Both the position numbers and the translations under genes were made by a program. A stretch of 64,000 nucleotides of DNA from JAHQVI01 sp050330195 (GTDB lineage: Bacteria > Pseudomonadota > Alphaproteobacteria > Rhizobiales > Rhodomicrobiaceae). Where the stretch lies: positions 1 through 64,000 of the forward strand of contig JBHJOB010000103.1 of the NCBI GenBank assembly GCA_050330195.1, in the 5' to 3' direction. A model generated the notes under the pieces. It saw only the letters and a program-made list of their open reading frames with translations, was not told where the DNA came from and made no database searches. Each line of letters begins with the position of its first letter. Position 1 is the first letter of the stretch. This document shows, in pieces, positions 53,210-61,951 of the stretch.

Positions 53210-54255
53210 GCATTGCCGCCGGAGAAGACAGGACAGGCGGTTTGCTCCCGGAAACCGGGCGCATGGCGGGGCTCGGCTGGTTCAACCCGGCGCATATCGT
53301 GCTCGGCTTCATCCTCCTCGTCCTGCCCGCGATCACCAGCGACTTCATCCTGTTCTCCGTCTTCGCCTGGGCGCTCTGCCTCGGCATGGTGGCGCTCTCG
53401 CTGATGTTCCTCGCCGGTTATGGCGGCATGGTCAGCCTCGCACAACTCACCATCGCCGGCGTGGCGGGCTACATGGTCGCCATCCTCGGCACGAACGGCA
53501 TGAATCTCGGGCTGGAATGGCCTTGGTGGGTCAGCATTCCCGCTGCCATCGCCATCGCGGTCGCCTTCGCCACGCTCACCGGCGCGCTCGCGGTGCGCAC
53601 GGAGGGCATCTACACGATCATGATCACGCTCGCCATCGCGGCGGCGTTCTTCTACTTCACCCGGCAGAATTACGACATTTTCAACGGCTGGAACGGCTTC
53701 AATCTCGTGCTGCCGCCGACACTTTTCGGCGTCGACTGGCGGCAACCCGTGCCGTTCTACTACATGGCGCTGTTCCTGGCGGTGATCAGCTATGCGGCGG
53801 TTCTCTATGTCTCGCGCTCCACATTCGGCCTCGCCCTGCAAGGCATCCGCGACAATGCCCGGCGAATGGAAGCCATCGGCTACAATGTCGTGGCGCACCG
53901 GATCGCCGCTCACGCCTTCGCCGGACTGATTGCCGGGACGGCCGGCATTCTGCTGGTCTGGTTCAACGGCGCGATCTCGCCGGCATCGGTCGGCGTCGGC
54001 CCGGCCATCGACATTCTCGTGATCGCGATCATCGGCGGCCTGCGCCACCCGATAGGCCCGTTCATCGGCGCGCTGATCTACGCCGTGCTATCGACCTTCG
54101 CAATGGATCTGATCGAAATCTTCATCGACCGGGAACGCTTCAAGCTCGTGATCGGCGTGATCTTCCTGCTGATCGTGCTGTTCTCGCCGGACGGAATATT
54201 GGGCATCTGGAGCCGCCTGCGCGAGAAATTCACCGCAAATCGCGGTTGGGACTGA
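53206..54255 (+). CDS. livM: Branched-chain amino-acid-type ABC permease (LivM)
   Basis: This encodes 349 residues and about nine to ten membrane helices: LCLGMVALSLMFLAGYGGMVSLAQLTIAGVAGY, LAVRTEGIYTIMITLAIAAAF, FGLALQGIRDNARRMEAIGYNV (coupling loop), and LRHPIGPFIGALIYAVL, all LivM hallmarks. It pairs with LivH. The coding frame overlaps livH by 4 nt (ATGA). Confidence 0.93.
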   Translation: MSIAAGEDRTGGLLPETGRMAGLGWFNPAHIVLGFILLVLPAITSDFILFSVFAWALCLGMVALSLMFLAGYGGMVSLAQLTIAGVAGYMVAILGTNGMNLGLEWPWWVSIPAAIAIAVAFATLTGALAVRTEGIYTIMITLAIAAAFFYFTRQNYDIFNGWNGFNLVLPPTLFGVDWRQPVPFYYMALFLAVISYAAVLYVSRSTFGLALQGIRDNARRMEAIGYNVVAHRIAAHAFAGLIAGTAGILLVWFNGAISPASVGVGPAIDILVIAIIGGLRHPIGPFIGALIYAVLSTFAMDLIEIFIDRERFKLVIGVIFLLIVLFSPDGILGIWSRLREKFTANRGWD

Positions 54256-54311
54256 ATTCAGAAGAATGCCGACGCTTCGATGAACGGGGCGCGGAGAAAG
54301 TGGAGGAAACG

Positions 54312-55571
54312 ATGCATACACTGACAAGACGGCTTGTCCTGCTGGCGGCAGCGGCGAGCATGGCGGTCGGGCTCCCGGCGGCCGCACAGGACAAGGGCAC
54401 GCTGAAGATCGGCGGTCTGGCGACGCTTGAAGGCGTGTTCGCCGTTCCGGGCCAGGACGGAATGCGCGGTATCGAGGCGGCGCTGAAGGAAGCTGATTAT
54501 ACCGCCGGAGGCTACAAGCTGGAATTGATCAAGGGGTCGTCCGATGCGTCACCAGACAGCGCCTTGAGAGCCGCGCGCAAGCTCGTCGAGCAGGACGGCG
54601 TCGCCATCCTCATCGGCCCGCTTTCGGGTTCGGAAGGCCTTGCGATGAAGGATTACGCCAAGACGCAGACCGGCACGACCTTCATCAACGGCACGTCTGC
54701 CGCGCAGGACACGACATTGCGCGATCCGGCGGAGAACTTCTTCCGCTTCACGACGGACGGCGCGCAGTGGATGTACGGCCTCGGCGAATATGTGCTGAAT
54801 GAGAAAGGCTGGAAGCGCGTTGCCACCATCGGCGAAGACTATTCCTTCATGCACACCCAGTTCTTCGGATTTGCGCTGCCCTATTGCGAAGCAGGCGGCG
54901 AGATCGTCGAGCGCTTCTGGGTTCCGCTCGGCACGAAGGACTATTCCTCGATCATCGCGGCGCTTCCCGCTGACGTCGACGCCATCTGGCTTGGCCTTGG
55001 CGGCGGCGACGCGGTCAACTTCCTGAACCAGTATCAGCAGGCGGGCGGCTCCACCCAGCTTATCGGTGCGTCGATCACGGTCGATCAGTCGATCATCAAC
55101 TCCAAGGGCCGCACCCGCGACGCGCTGAAGGGCACGCCCTCGGCCGGTCCGCAGGCCGACACGTGGGACGATGCAAACTGGCAGAAGTGGGTCAAGCTCT
55201 ATCAGGACAGCTTCCCCGAGGGTGAACGCTTCCCGACGCCGGGCCTGTTCGCCACGGGCTATTACGTCGCAACGAAAGCTGCGATTGAAGGGCTGAACTC
55301 CGTCGATGGCGATCTGTCCGACAATCAGAAGGCCCTGCGCGAGTGGCTCTCCACGGCCTCCATCAATACGCCGGTCGGCCCGGTCAAGCTTGACGGAAAC
55401 CGTCAGGCGATCGCGCCGAACTTCGTGACGGAAGTGGTCGAGGGTCCGGACGGCAATCTTGTCAATCAGCTCGTCAAGGTAACCGACCCGATCAACCAGA
55501 CGCTCGGGATGGACAGCGAGGCTTTTCTCGCGCTCGGCCCGGTCGGCCGCGACAACCCGAAATGTGAATAG
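54312..55571 (+). CDS. Branched-chain amino-acid-type periplasmic binding protein (LivK type)
   Basis: This encodes 419 residues: signal peptide (about 1-25, TRRLVLLAAAASMAVG, cleavage near AAAQ) then a type 1 periplasmic-binding fold: LKIGGLATLEGVFAVPGQDGMRGIEAALKEADY, ARKLVEQDGVAILIGPLSGSEGLAMKDYA, FFRFTTDGAQWMYGLGEYV, ADVDAIWLGLGGGDAVNFLNQYQQAGG. It delivers the ligand to LivHM and sets specificity. Its gene sits between permease and ATPase genes. GGAGGAAACG lies just before the ATG. A REP-like repeat follows the stop. Confidence 0.92.
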   Translation: MHTLTRRLVLLAAAASMAVGLPAAAQDKGTLKIGGLATLEGVFAVPGQDGMRGIEAALKEADYTAGGYKLELIKGSSDASPDSALRAARKLVEQDGVAILIGPLSGSEGLAMKDYAKTQTGTTFINGTSAAQDTTLRDPAENFFRFTTDGAQWMYGLGEYVLNEKGWKRVATIGEDYSFMHTQFFGFALPYCEAGGEIVERFWVPLGTKDYSSIIAALPADVDAIWLGLGGGDAVNFLNQYQQAGGSTQLIGASITVDQSIINSKGRTRDALKGTPSAGPQADTWDDANWQKWVKLYQDSFPEGERFPTPGLFATGYYVATKAAIEGLNSVDGDLSDNQKALREWLSTASINTPVGPVKLDGNRQAIAPNFVTEVVEGPDGNLVNQLVKVTDPINQTLGMDSEAFLALGPVGRDNPKCE

Positions 55572-55579
55572 CGCCGGTT

Positions 55580-55721
55580 CCCTCTCCCTCAGGGAGAGGG
55601 CCAGGGTGAGGGGGTACGAGGTCAATTAAAGCGCTGATCCCCTCACCCGGCACTGACGTGCCGACCTCTCCCGCTCGCGAACCTTTACGGTGAGCGACAA
55701 GCGCTCACCTTGAGGGAGAGG
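55580..55721. repeat. REP-like two-hairpin intergenic repeat, copy C, with nested hairpin insertion
   Basis: This is the same element as 8665-8770 and 50786-50891, but 36 bp longer. The extra bases (about 55673-55710) lie in the loop of the distal hairpin and contain their own perfect stem, GGTGAGCG (55689-55696) with CGCTCACC (55702-55709). It lies between the binding-protein gene and livG. Confidence 0.8.
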
Positions 55722-55751
55722 TGAAGGACGAAACGAAGGACGCAAACAACA

Positions 55752-56531
55752 GTGTCGGAACGCGCAACCAGAATTGCAGAAGCGGCTTCCGCCTACGCTC
55801 TCTCGATCGAGGGCGTGAGCCGGCATTTCGGCGCTCTGGTTGCGCTTGACGGCGTTGACCTGAAATTGCGTGCTGGCGAACGGCACGCATTGCTTGGCGC
55901 GAATGGCGCCGGCAAGACGACGCTGTTCAACGCCATCACCGGCGATTTTCCGCCCACGGCGGGCCGGATCTTCTTCTTCGGCGAGGATGTGACCCGCCTC
56001 AAGCCGCATGGCCGCATCCGGCGGGGCTTGAGGCGCACCTATCAGATTTCACTGCTGTTTCAGGGCTTGAGCGTTCTCGACAATCTCTTTCTCGCGACAC
56101 GCGGGGTCGCCGACCGGCGCTTCAGCTTCATGCGTCCCGGCGACAACGCCCCGCATCTGGAAGCAGCCCGCCAGCTTGCGCATACGGTGCATCTCGATCA
56201 CGTCATCGAAACGCTGGTCGGCGAACTCAGCTACGGCCAGCAGCGGCAGCTCGAAATCGGTCTCGCCCTGGCCGGAGCCCCGCGCTTCATCCTGTTCGAC
56301 GAACCGGCGGCGGGCCTTTCGCCATCGGAGCGGCGCGAGTTGATCCAGATCCTGCGCGCACTCCCGCCGCATATCGGCTACGTGATCATCGAGCACGACC
56401 TCGACGTGGCTCTGCGCGTGGTCGAGAGCGTCACGATCATGAATAACGGCACGATCTTCAAACAGGGGACGCCCGATGAAATCGAGGCCGACCCCGATGT
56501 CCAGCGCATTTATCTGGGAGGCAAGCAGTGA
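55752..56531 (+). CDS. livG: Branched-chain amino-acid-type ABC ATPase (LivG)
   Basis: This encodes 259 residues: Walker A GANGAGKTT near residue 53, Q-loop region LRRTYQISLLFQGLSVLDNL, signature LSYGQQRQLEIGLAL and Walker B FILFDEPAAGLSPSER, then IEHDLDVALRVVESVTIMNNG. These match LivG. It starts with GTG and overlaps the following gene by 4 nt. It pairs with the LivF domain encoded next. Confidence 0.93.
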   Translation: MSERATRIAEAASAYALSIEGVSRHFGALVALDGVDLKLRAGERHALLGANGAGKTTLFNAITGDFPPTAGRIFFFGEDVTRLKPHGRIRRGLRRTYQISLLFQGLSVLDNLFLATRGVADRRFSFMRPGDNAPHLEAARQLAHTVHLDHVIETLVGELSYGQQRQLEIGLALAGAPRFILFDEPAAGLSPSERRELIQILRALPPHIGYVIIEHDLDVALRVVESVTIMNNGTIFKQGTPDEIEADPDVQRIYLGGKQ

Positions 56532-58789
56532 GCGAGACGCTTGCCCGATCGGTCGCTGCGCCCGCCCTCGAAATTCGCGGGCTTTCCGTCTTCTATGGCG
56601 GCGTCGAGGCGTTGCACGATCTGGGCTTGCGGCTCGATCGCGGCGTGCTCGCCGTGGTCGGGCGCAACGGCATGGGCAAGACCACGCTCTGCAAGGCTAT
56701 CATGGGCCTCGTTCCGGCGCGCTCCGGCTCGATCCGCGCTTACGGCACCGACATAACCGGTCTCGCGCCCAACAGGATCGTACAGGCGTCCGTGGCCTAT
56801 GTGCCGCAGGGGAGGCGGGTCTGGCCGTCGCTGACGGTGGACGAACATTTGCGGCTGGTCTTCATCGGCGACAAGGACAGTCCGTGGACGCCGGAACGGG
56901 TTTACGAGACATTTCCGCGCCTTGGCGAGCGCAAGAAAAGCTACGGCACGCAGCTTTCCGGCGGCGAACAGCAGATGCTCGCTATCGGACGCGGACTGCT
57001 TGCCAATCCGCGCCTGCTGGTCATGGACGAACCGACGGAGGGACTGGCTCCCGTCATCGTCGAGCAGCTTTCCGGCATGTTGCGCGCGCTGGCGGATGAG
57101 GGCAGCATGTCGATCCTGCTGATCGAGCAGAATCTCGGCGTCGCCATGCAGGTCTCCAGCGACATCGCGATCATGATGCATGGCCGGATCGCACGCGAAA
57201 TGCCGTCGCGCGAACTGGCGGGCGACGAGGCGCTGCAAAGGCGGCTGCTCGGCGTTGGGCGCGACGAGGACGAGGAAGAGGCGCTGCCGGAGGCAGAAGA
57301 AGAAGCGCCGGGCGTGCATTATATTCAGGTGCAGCGGGAGCATGCCGAAGGAGCGGGCTCGCCGTCTTACGCATTTGCCGGAGGCGCGCAGCCAGCCTAT
57401 TCCGCGACGAGCATTCCAAATCGCTGGACGGCGGATAATCGTCCGTCAACATCGTCTTCCTCGTCGGCGTATTCGACGAGAGAGCGCGAAGAAACGGCCC
57501 GCCCTGCATCGCCGGAAATCTCCGCCGTTCCCGTCTCCGCGATGGTCGGTCGCAACGCCTATGTCATCGGCACCTTCGACACGAAGGCCAACGAGTTGAC
57601 TTTCCTCAACAATGCGCTGCGCCGCCTCGGCGTGAAGACCGTCACCGTCGATCTCTCGACCAGCGGACGGCCCAGCCCCGCCGATATTTCGCCTACGGAA
57701 GTCGCCCTCCACCATCCGGGCGGCGAAAGCGCCGTTTTCACCGGCGATCGCGGCGCGGCGGTCACGGCGATGGCGGAGGCCGCGTCCCGTTTCATCGCCA
57801 CGCGGCGCGACATTGGCGGCGTCATCTCCGCGGGCGGCTCCGGCGGCACCGCTCTCGCCACGGCGGCGATGCGCGTTCTGCCGGTCGGCATTCCGAAATT
57901 CATGGTGTCGACCGTCGCGAGCGGCGACGTCAGCCGCTATGTCGGCCCCTCCGACATCACCATGATGTATTCCGTCACCGACGTGCAGGGCATCAACTCG
58001 ATCTCCGAACAGGTGCTCTCCAATGCTGCCCACGCTCTCGGCGGCATGATTGCCCATCAGCGCCGCGACGATCAGCGCGCCTCCACCAAGCCAGCAGTTG
58101 GCCTCACCATGTTCGGGCTGACCACGCCCTGCGTACAGGCGGTCACGGCGGCGCTGCGCGACGATTTCGACTGCCTCGTCTTCCACGCCACTGGCACGGG
58201 CGGTCAGTCCATGGAGAAGCTCGTCGACTCCAACCTGCTCACGGGCGTCATTGACGCGACGACGACGGAAGTTGCCGACCATCTCGTCGGCGGCGTGTTC
58301 GCCGCAGCGCCGGACCGCTTCGGCGCGATCATCCGGTCGCGCGTGCCCTATGTCGGTTCGCTCGGCGCGCTCGACATGGTCAATTTTCACGCCCGCGACA
58401 CCGTCCCCGCCCGCTTCGAAGGCCGCAAATTCCACATCCACAACCCGAACGTCACGCTTATGCGGACGACGCCGGATGAAAACGAAGCGATAGGCATGTT
58501 CATCGCCGAGCGCCTCAATCGCATGGAGGGTCCGGTGCGCTTCTTCATACCCGAGGGCGGATTGTCCGGGCTCGACGCGCCGGGGCAACTCTTCCATGAC
58601 CCGGCCGCCAACCGCGCGCTGTTCTCGACCATCGAACGCATGTTCGTGCAGACCCAGCGGCGACGGCTGATCAAGCTTCCACATCACATCAACGACCGGT
58701 CATTTGCCGAAGCGCTGGTCAGGAGTTTCCGCGAAATCGCGGCGAGCGGACAGACAATAGAAAGCGAAAGGCTGGCATGGCGCGCATAG
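56528..58789 (+). CDS. LivF-type ABC ATPase fused to a Tm-1-like/UPF0261 domain
   Basis: This encodes 753 residues. Residues 14-241 form a complete LivF ATPase: Walker A GRNGMGKT (45-52), signature LSGGEQQ (143-149), Walker B LLVMDEPT (163-170) and H/E-loop region LLIEQNLGVAM. Residues 243-341 are a linker, acidic at first (DEDEEEALPEAEEE), then Ser/Ala/Pro-rich. Residues about 343-745 are a Tm-1-like ATP-binding (UPF0261) domain: YVIGTFDTKANELTFLNNAL, SAGGSGGTALATAAMRVLP, FMVSTVASGDVSRYVG, FHATGTGGQSMEKLVDS. No stop or frameshift separates the two parts. The family's function is unknown; tomato Tm-1 binds ATP. The next gene encodes the TIM-barrel that is fused to this domain in plant Tm-1. 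It overlaps livG by 4 nt. Confidence 0.92.
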   Translation: MSETLARSVAAPALEIRGLSVFYGGVEALHDLGLRLDRGVLAVVGRNGMGKTTLCKAIMGLVPARSGSIRAYGTDITGLAPNRIVQASVAYVPQGRRVWPSLTVDEHLRLVFIGDKDSPWTPERVYETFPRLGERKKSYGTQLSGGEQQMLAIGRGLLANPRLLVMDEPTEGLAPVIVEQLSGMLRALADEGSMSILLIEQNLGVAMQVSSDIAIMMHGRIAREMPSRELAGDEALQRRLLGVGRDEDEEEALPEAEEEAPGVHYIQVQREHAEGAGSPSYAFAGGAQPAYSATSIPNRWTADNRPSTSSSSSAYSTREREETARPASPEISAVPVSAMVGRNAYVIGTFDTKANELTFLNNALRRLGVKTVTVDLSTSGRPSPADISPTEVALHHPGGESAVFTGDRGAAVTAMAEAASRFIATRRDIGGVISAGGSGGTALATAAMRVLPVGIPKFMVSTVASGDVSRYVGPSDITMMYSVTDVQGINSISEQVLSNAAHALGGMIAHQRRDDQRASTKPAVGLTMFGLTTPCVQAVTAALRDDFDCLVFHATGTGGQSMEKLVDSNLLTGVIDATTTEVADHLVGGVFAAAPDRFGAIIRSRVPYVGSLGALDMVNFHARDTVPARFEGRKFHIHNPNVTLMRTTPDENEAIGMFIAERLNRMEGPVRFFIPEGGLSGLDAPGQLFHDPAANRALFSTIERMFVQTQRRRLIKLPHHINDRSFAEALVRSFREIAASGQTIESERLAWRA

Positions 58790-59622
58790 AACGAGCGGAG
58801 ATCCTGAAACGGCTGCGAGGCAAGGTCGAACGCGGCGAAGCCATCGTCGGCGGCGGCGCGGGAACGGGCCTTTCCGCCAAATGCGAGGAGGCGGGCGGGA
58901 TCGACCTGATCGTGATCTACAATTCCGGGCGCTACCGGATGGCCGGGCGCGGCTCGCTTGCCGGATTGATGGCCTATGGCAATGCGAACGACATCGTCGT
59001 GGAGATGGCGCGCGAAGTCCTGCCTGTCATCGAGCACACGCCGGTTCTCGCCGGCGTCAATGGCACCGACCCGTTCTGCCTGATGGACAGTTTTCTCGAC
59101 GATCTGAAGCGCCTCGGCTTTTCCGGTGTGCAGAATTTCCCCACGGTCGGGCTGATCGACGGCATCTTCCGCGCCAATCTCGAAGAGACCGGAATGAGCT
59201 ATTATCTCGAAGTCGAGATGATCCGGAAGGCGCATGACAAGGATATGCTGACCACCCCCTATGTCTTCTCCGAAGCCGACGCCGAAGCAATGGCTGAAGC
59301 AGGCGCGGACATTCTCGTCTGCCACCTCGGCCTGACGACGGGCGGTTCCATCGGCGCGGAAACTGCGCTGAAGCTTGAGGACTGTCCGGCCATTGTCGAT
59401 AGCTGGGCGGCGGCGGCGCGGCGCGTGCGCGAGGATGTGCTTATCCTCGTTCATGGCGGTCCGGTCGCGCAACCGGAGGATGCTGAATTCGTGCTGTCTC
59501 GCTCGGAGCTGGCCCAGGGCTTTTACGGCGCATCCTCCATGGAGCGGCTTCCGACCGAAGCAGCGCTCACGGAGCAAACGATGAAATTCATGGCGATCCA
59601 GCGCCAGAAAACGTCAAATTAA
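58777..59622 (+). CDS. TIM-barrel PEP-hydrolase-family protein
   Basis: This encodes 281 residues. It begins RAEILKRLRGKVERGEAIVGGGAGTGLSAKCEEAGGIDLIVIYNSGRYRM and continues with LAGVNGTDPF, GVQNFPTVGLIDG, HLGLTTGGSIGAE and LVHGGPVAQPEDAEFV, the pattern of the phosphoenolpyruvate hydrolase/TIM-barrel family that accompanies UPF0261 domains. It overlaps the fused ATPase gene by 13 nt, so the two products probably act together. The reaction in this organism is not established. Confidence 0.88.
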   Translation: MARIERAEILKRLRGKVERGEAIVGGGAGTGLSAKCEEAGGIDLIVIYNSGRYRMAGRGSLAGLMAYGNANDIVVEMAREVLPVIEHTPVLAGVNGTDPFCLMDSFLDDLKRLGFSGVQNFPTVGLIDGIFRANLEETGMSYYLEVEMIRKAHDKDMLTTPYVFSEADAEAMAEAGADILVCHLGLTTGGSIGAETALKLEDCPAIVDSWAAAARRVREDVLILVHGGPVAQPEDAEFVLSRSELAQGFYGASSMERLPTEAALTEQTMKFMAIQRQKTSN

Positions 59623-59647
59623 CCAAGGGGGGCGTTGGGAGAAAGAT

Positions 59648-61399
59648 ATGTCCGGGGACTTATCGGGAAACGCAATCTTCTGGCTGATTGTGGCGATCAT
59701 CGCGATCGTCATCATCGCCTACATCTTTTATCTGTTCTATCGCCGCTCGACGAAGGAAACTGCGTTCGTGCGAACCGGCCTTGGTGGCCAGAAGGTCGTC
59801 ATCAATGGCGGTGCGTTCGTCATTCCGATCTTTCATGATGTGACGCCGGTTTTCATGCGCACCCATCGTATGGTCGTGCAATGCGTGCGCGACCGGGCGG
59901 TGATCTCGAAGGACCGGATGCGCGTCGATGTCAGCGCCGAATTTTACGTTCGGGTGGTGCCGACACAGGATGGCGTATCCTCAGCCGCGCAGACGCTCGG
60001 ACGGCGCAGCATGGAGACCGAAGCGCTGCGCGAACTGGTCGAAGGCCGCTTCGTCGATATTCTGCGCTCGGTCGCCGCCGAGATGACGATGGAGGAACTG
60101 CACGAGCAGCGCAGCGAATATGCGCGCCGCGTGCGCGAGGCGGTCGTCGAGCCGCTGACCAGGAGCGGACTTGAAGCCGAAGCCGTATCGCTGACCAGCC
60201 TCGACCAGACCAATATGGAATTCTTCAACCCCTCCAACGCCTTCGACGCGGAAGGTCTCACCCGCCTCACCGAGCAGATCGAACAGCGCAAGAAACGCCG
60301 CAACGACATCGAGCAGGACACGCTGATCGCTATTCGTCAGAAAAATCTGGAGACGGAGAAACTCGCCCTCGATATCGACCGGGACACGCAATATGCCCGG
60401 CTCGAACAGGAGCGCGAGATCGGCGTGCAGGAAGCCACGCAACGCGCCGAACTGGCCCGCCAGCGTGCGGCCCGCGAGCTTGAGACGGAGCAGGCGCAGA
60501 TTTCGCTCCGTGAAGGCGTCGAGCGCTCCCGCATCGCGCAGGAACTCGCCATCGAGCAGCAGAAGATCCGCCGCGAGGTGGAGTTGCAGCGGCTTGAAGT
60601 CGAGCGGCGCATGTCGCTGGAGCTCGCCGAGCAGAAACGCGCCATCGCCATCGCCAACCAGTCGCGCGAGCAGCATGAGGCGCAGGCGGAAGCCGAGACG
60701 GCGCGCGCTCTGGCGATCACGGCGGAGGAGAATGTCTTCACCTCGCGCGAAGTTGCTGTTGCCGAACGACGCAAACAGATCGAGCTGATCGCGGCGCAAC
60801 AGGATGCTGAGCAAAGTTCCACCCGCCTGCTGATTGGAGCAAGGGCCGAACGCGAAGCGGCCGAAAGCCGGGCGCAGGCGGCACGCATCGAAGCCGAGGG
60901 CAGCGCGGAGGCAGAGAAGATCCGCGCGCTTGCGGCAAGGCTGCGGCATGAGGTCGAGGCGGAAGGCCAGCGCCTGATGAACGAGGCGCAGAACACGCTT
61001 TCCCCCGAAGCCCGGGCCGGCGCGTTGCGGCGCTTCCTCGTCGAACGGCTCGACTCGATCATCCGCGAGAGCGTCAAGCCGATGGAAAGGATCAACGAAA
61101 TCAAGATACTGCATGTGGATGGCCTGCTGGGCGGCGGGGCGCAGAAGAATACCGACAGCCGCTATCACTCCAACGGGCTCGGCGACGAGGTCGTGAACAG
61201 CGCGCTGCGTTACCGGGCGCAGGCGCCGCTGATCGACAAGCTGCTCAAGGAGGTCGGCCTGCCCGGAGGCGACGTCAACTCGCTCAGCGGTGGCGATCTG
61301 CAGAAGCTGCTGGGTCTTGGTGAGACGAGCAGCGGCGGCAAACAGCTCGACATGCTGGACGATATGGAAGGCAATCCGCCCTCGGATTATCGAAACTAG
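59648..61399 (+). CDS. Flotillin-family (SPFH domain) membrane protein
   Basis: This encodes 583 residues: one N-terminal membrane helix (about 9-31), an SPFH domain (about 40-200, with FVRTGLGGQKVVINGGAFVIPIFHDVTPVFMRT), then a very long Glu/Arg/Ala-rich coiled coil (about 210-450) and a C-terminal region with LGDEVVNSALRYRAQAPLIDKLLKEVG. Flotillins organise membrane microdomains and may scaffold transporters. It follows the PEP-hydrolase-family gene by 25 nt, with GGGAG before its ATG, so it appears to be in the same transcript. The usual NfeD-type partner is not present here. Confidence 0.93.
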   Translation: MSGDLSGNAIFWLIVAIIAIVIIAYIFYLFYRRSTKETAFVRTGLGGQKVVINGGAFVIPIFHDVTPVFMRTHRMVVQCVRDRAVISKDRMRVDVSAEFYVRVVPTQDGVSSAAQTLGRRSMETEALRELVEGRFVDILRSVAAEMTMEELHEQRSEYARRVREAVVEPLTRSGLEAEAVSLTSLDQTNMEFFNPSNAFDAEGLTRLTEQIEQRKKRRNDIEQDTLIAIRQKNLETEKLALDIDRDTQYARLEQEREIGVQEATQRAELARQRAARELETEQAQISLREGVERSRIAQELAIEQQKIRREVELQRLEVERRMSLELAEQKRAIAIANQSREQHEAQAEAETARALAITAEENVFTSREVAVAERRKQIELIAAQQDAEQSSTRLLIGARAEREAAESRAQAARIEAEGSAEAEKIRALAARLRHEVEAEGQRLMNEAQNTLSPEARAGALRRFLVERLDSIIRESVKPMERINEIKILHVDGLLGGGAQKNTDSRYHSNGLGDEVVNSALRYRAQAPLIDKLLKEVGLPGGDVNSLSGGDLQKLLGLGETSSGGKQLDMLDDMEGNPPSDYRN

Positions 61400-61401
61400 C
61401 T

Positions 61402-61475
61402 TGAGAACCGACAAGATGGACACCATCCCCGCGTTCGTGGGGGCAAGCTTTTCGGAAGAATTGAGCGCAATACAA
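61402..61475 (+). repeat. Probable diverged copy of the ~100-bp dispersed repeat
   Basis: Read in gene orientation, GAGAACCGACAAGATGGACACCAT and TTTTCGGAAGAATTGAGC match the conserved tail of copies 1 and 2 (GAGATCCGATAAAATGG..., TTTTTCGGAAAAATCGAGC). The two blocks are separated here by a CCCC ... GGGG hairpin. As in the other copies it begins right after a stop codon (flotillin). Confidence 0.4.
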
Positions 61476-61485
61476 AGAATCTTCT

Positions 61486-61938
61486 ATGGTCAAAGTCTAC
61501 ACATCCAGCGTAATCGACGCGCCCGCCACGCAGGTCTGGGAGCGCATCCGCGATTTCAACGGCCTGCCGTCCTGGCATCCGGGCATCGCGGAAAGCCGTA
61601 TCGAGCTGGGCCAGCCCTCCGACAAGGTCGGCTGCATCCGCAATTTCACGCTGAAAGACGGCGGACGCATCCGCGAGCAGCTTCTGGCGCTGTCGGATTA
61701 CGATTTCTCGGTGACCTATTCGATCCTCGAAAGTCCGATGGGCGTGGAGAATTACATCGCGACGCTGAAGCTTACACCGATCACGGACGGCAATCGCTGC
61801 TTCGCCGAATGGAGCGCGGAGTTCGATTGTGCCCCGGCGCGGGAGCGCGAACTGGCGCAGAATATCGGGCAGGGCGTGTTTCAGGGCGGGTTCGACGCGC
61901 TGAAACAGATCGTGTCGAGCCAGCGGCGCGTTTCCTGA
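61486..61938 (+). CDS. SRPBCC-family (START-like) protein
   Basis: This encodes 150 residues with the SRPBCC pattern: VYTSSVIDAPATQVWERIRDFNGLPSWHPGIAESRIELGQPSDKVGCIRNF, DGGRIREQLLALSDYDFSVTYSILESPMGVENYIATLKL and a C-terminal helix. The fold binds hydrophobic ligands in a deep cavity (polyketide cyclase/dehydrase-like). It is clearly paralogous to the N-terminal domain of the next gene (same DFN...WHP, REQLLxLSD, NYxATxxL blocks), pointing to a tandem duplication. It is 86 nt after the flotillin gene. Confidence 0.9.
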   Translation: MVKVYTSSVIDAPATQVWERIRDFNGLPSWHPGIAESRIELGQPSDKVGCIRNFTLKDGGRIREQLLALSDYDFSVTYSILESPMGVENYIATLKLTPITDGNRCFAEWSAEFDCAPARERELAQNIGQGVFQGGFDALKQIVSSQRRVS

Positions 61939-61951
61939 TGCTGCGGGCCCA

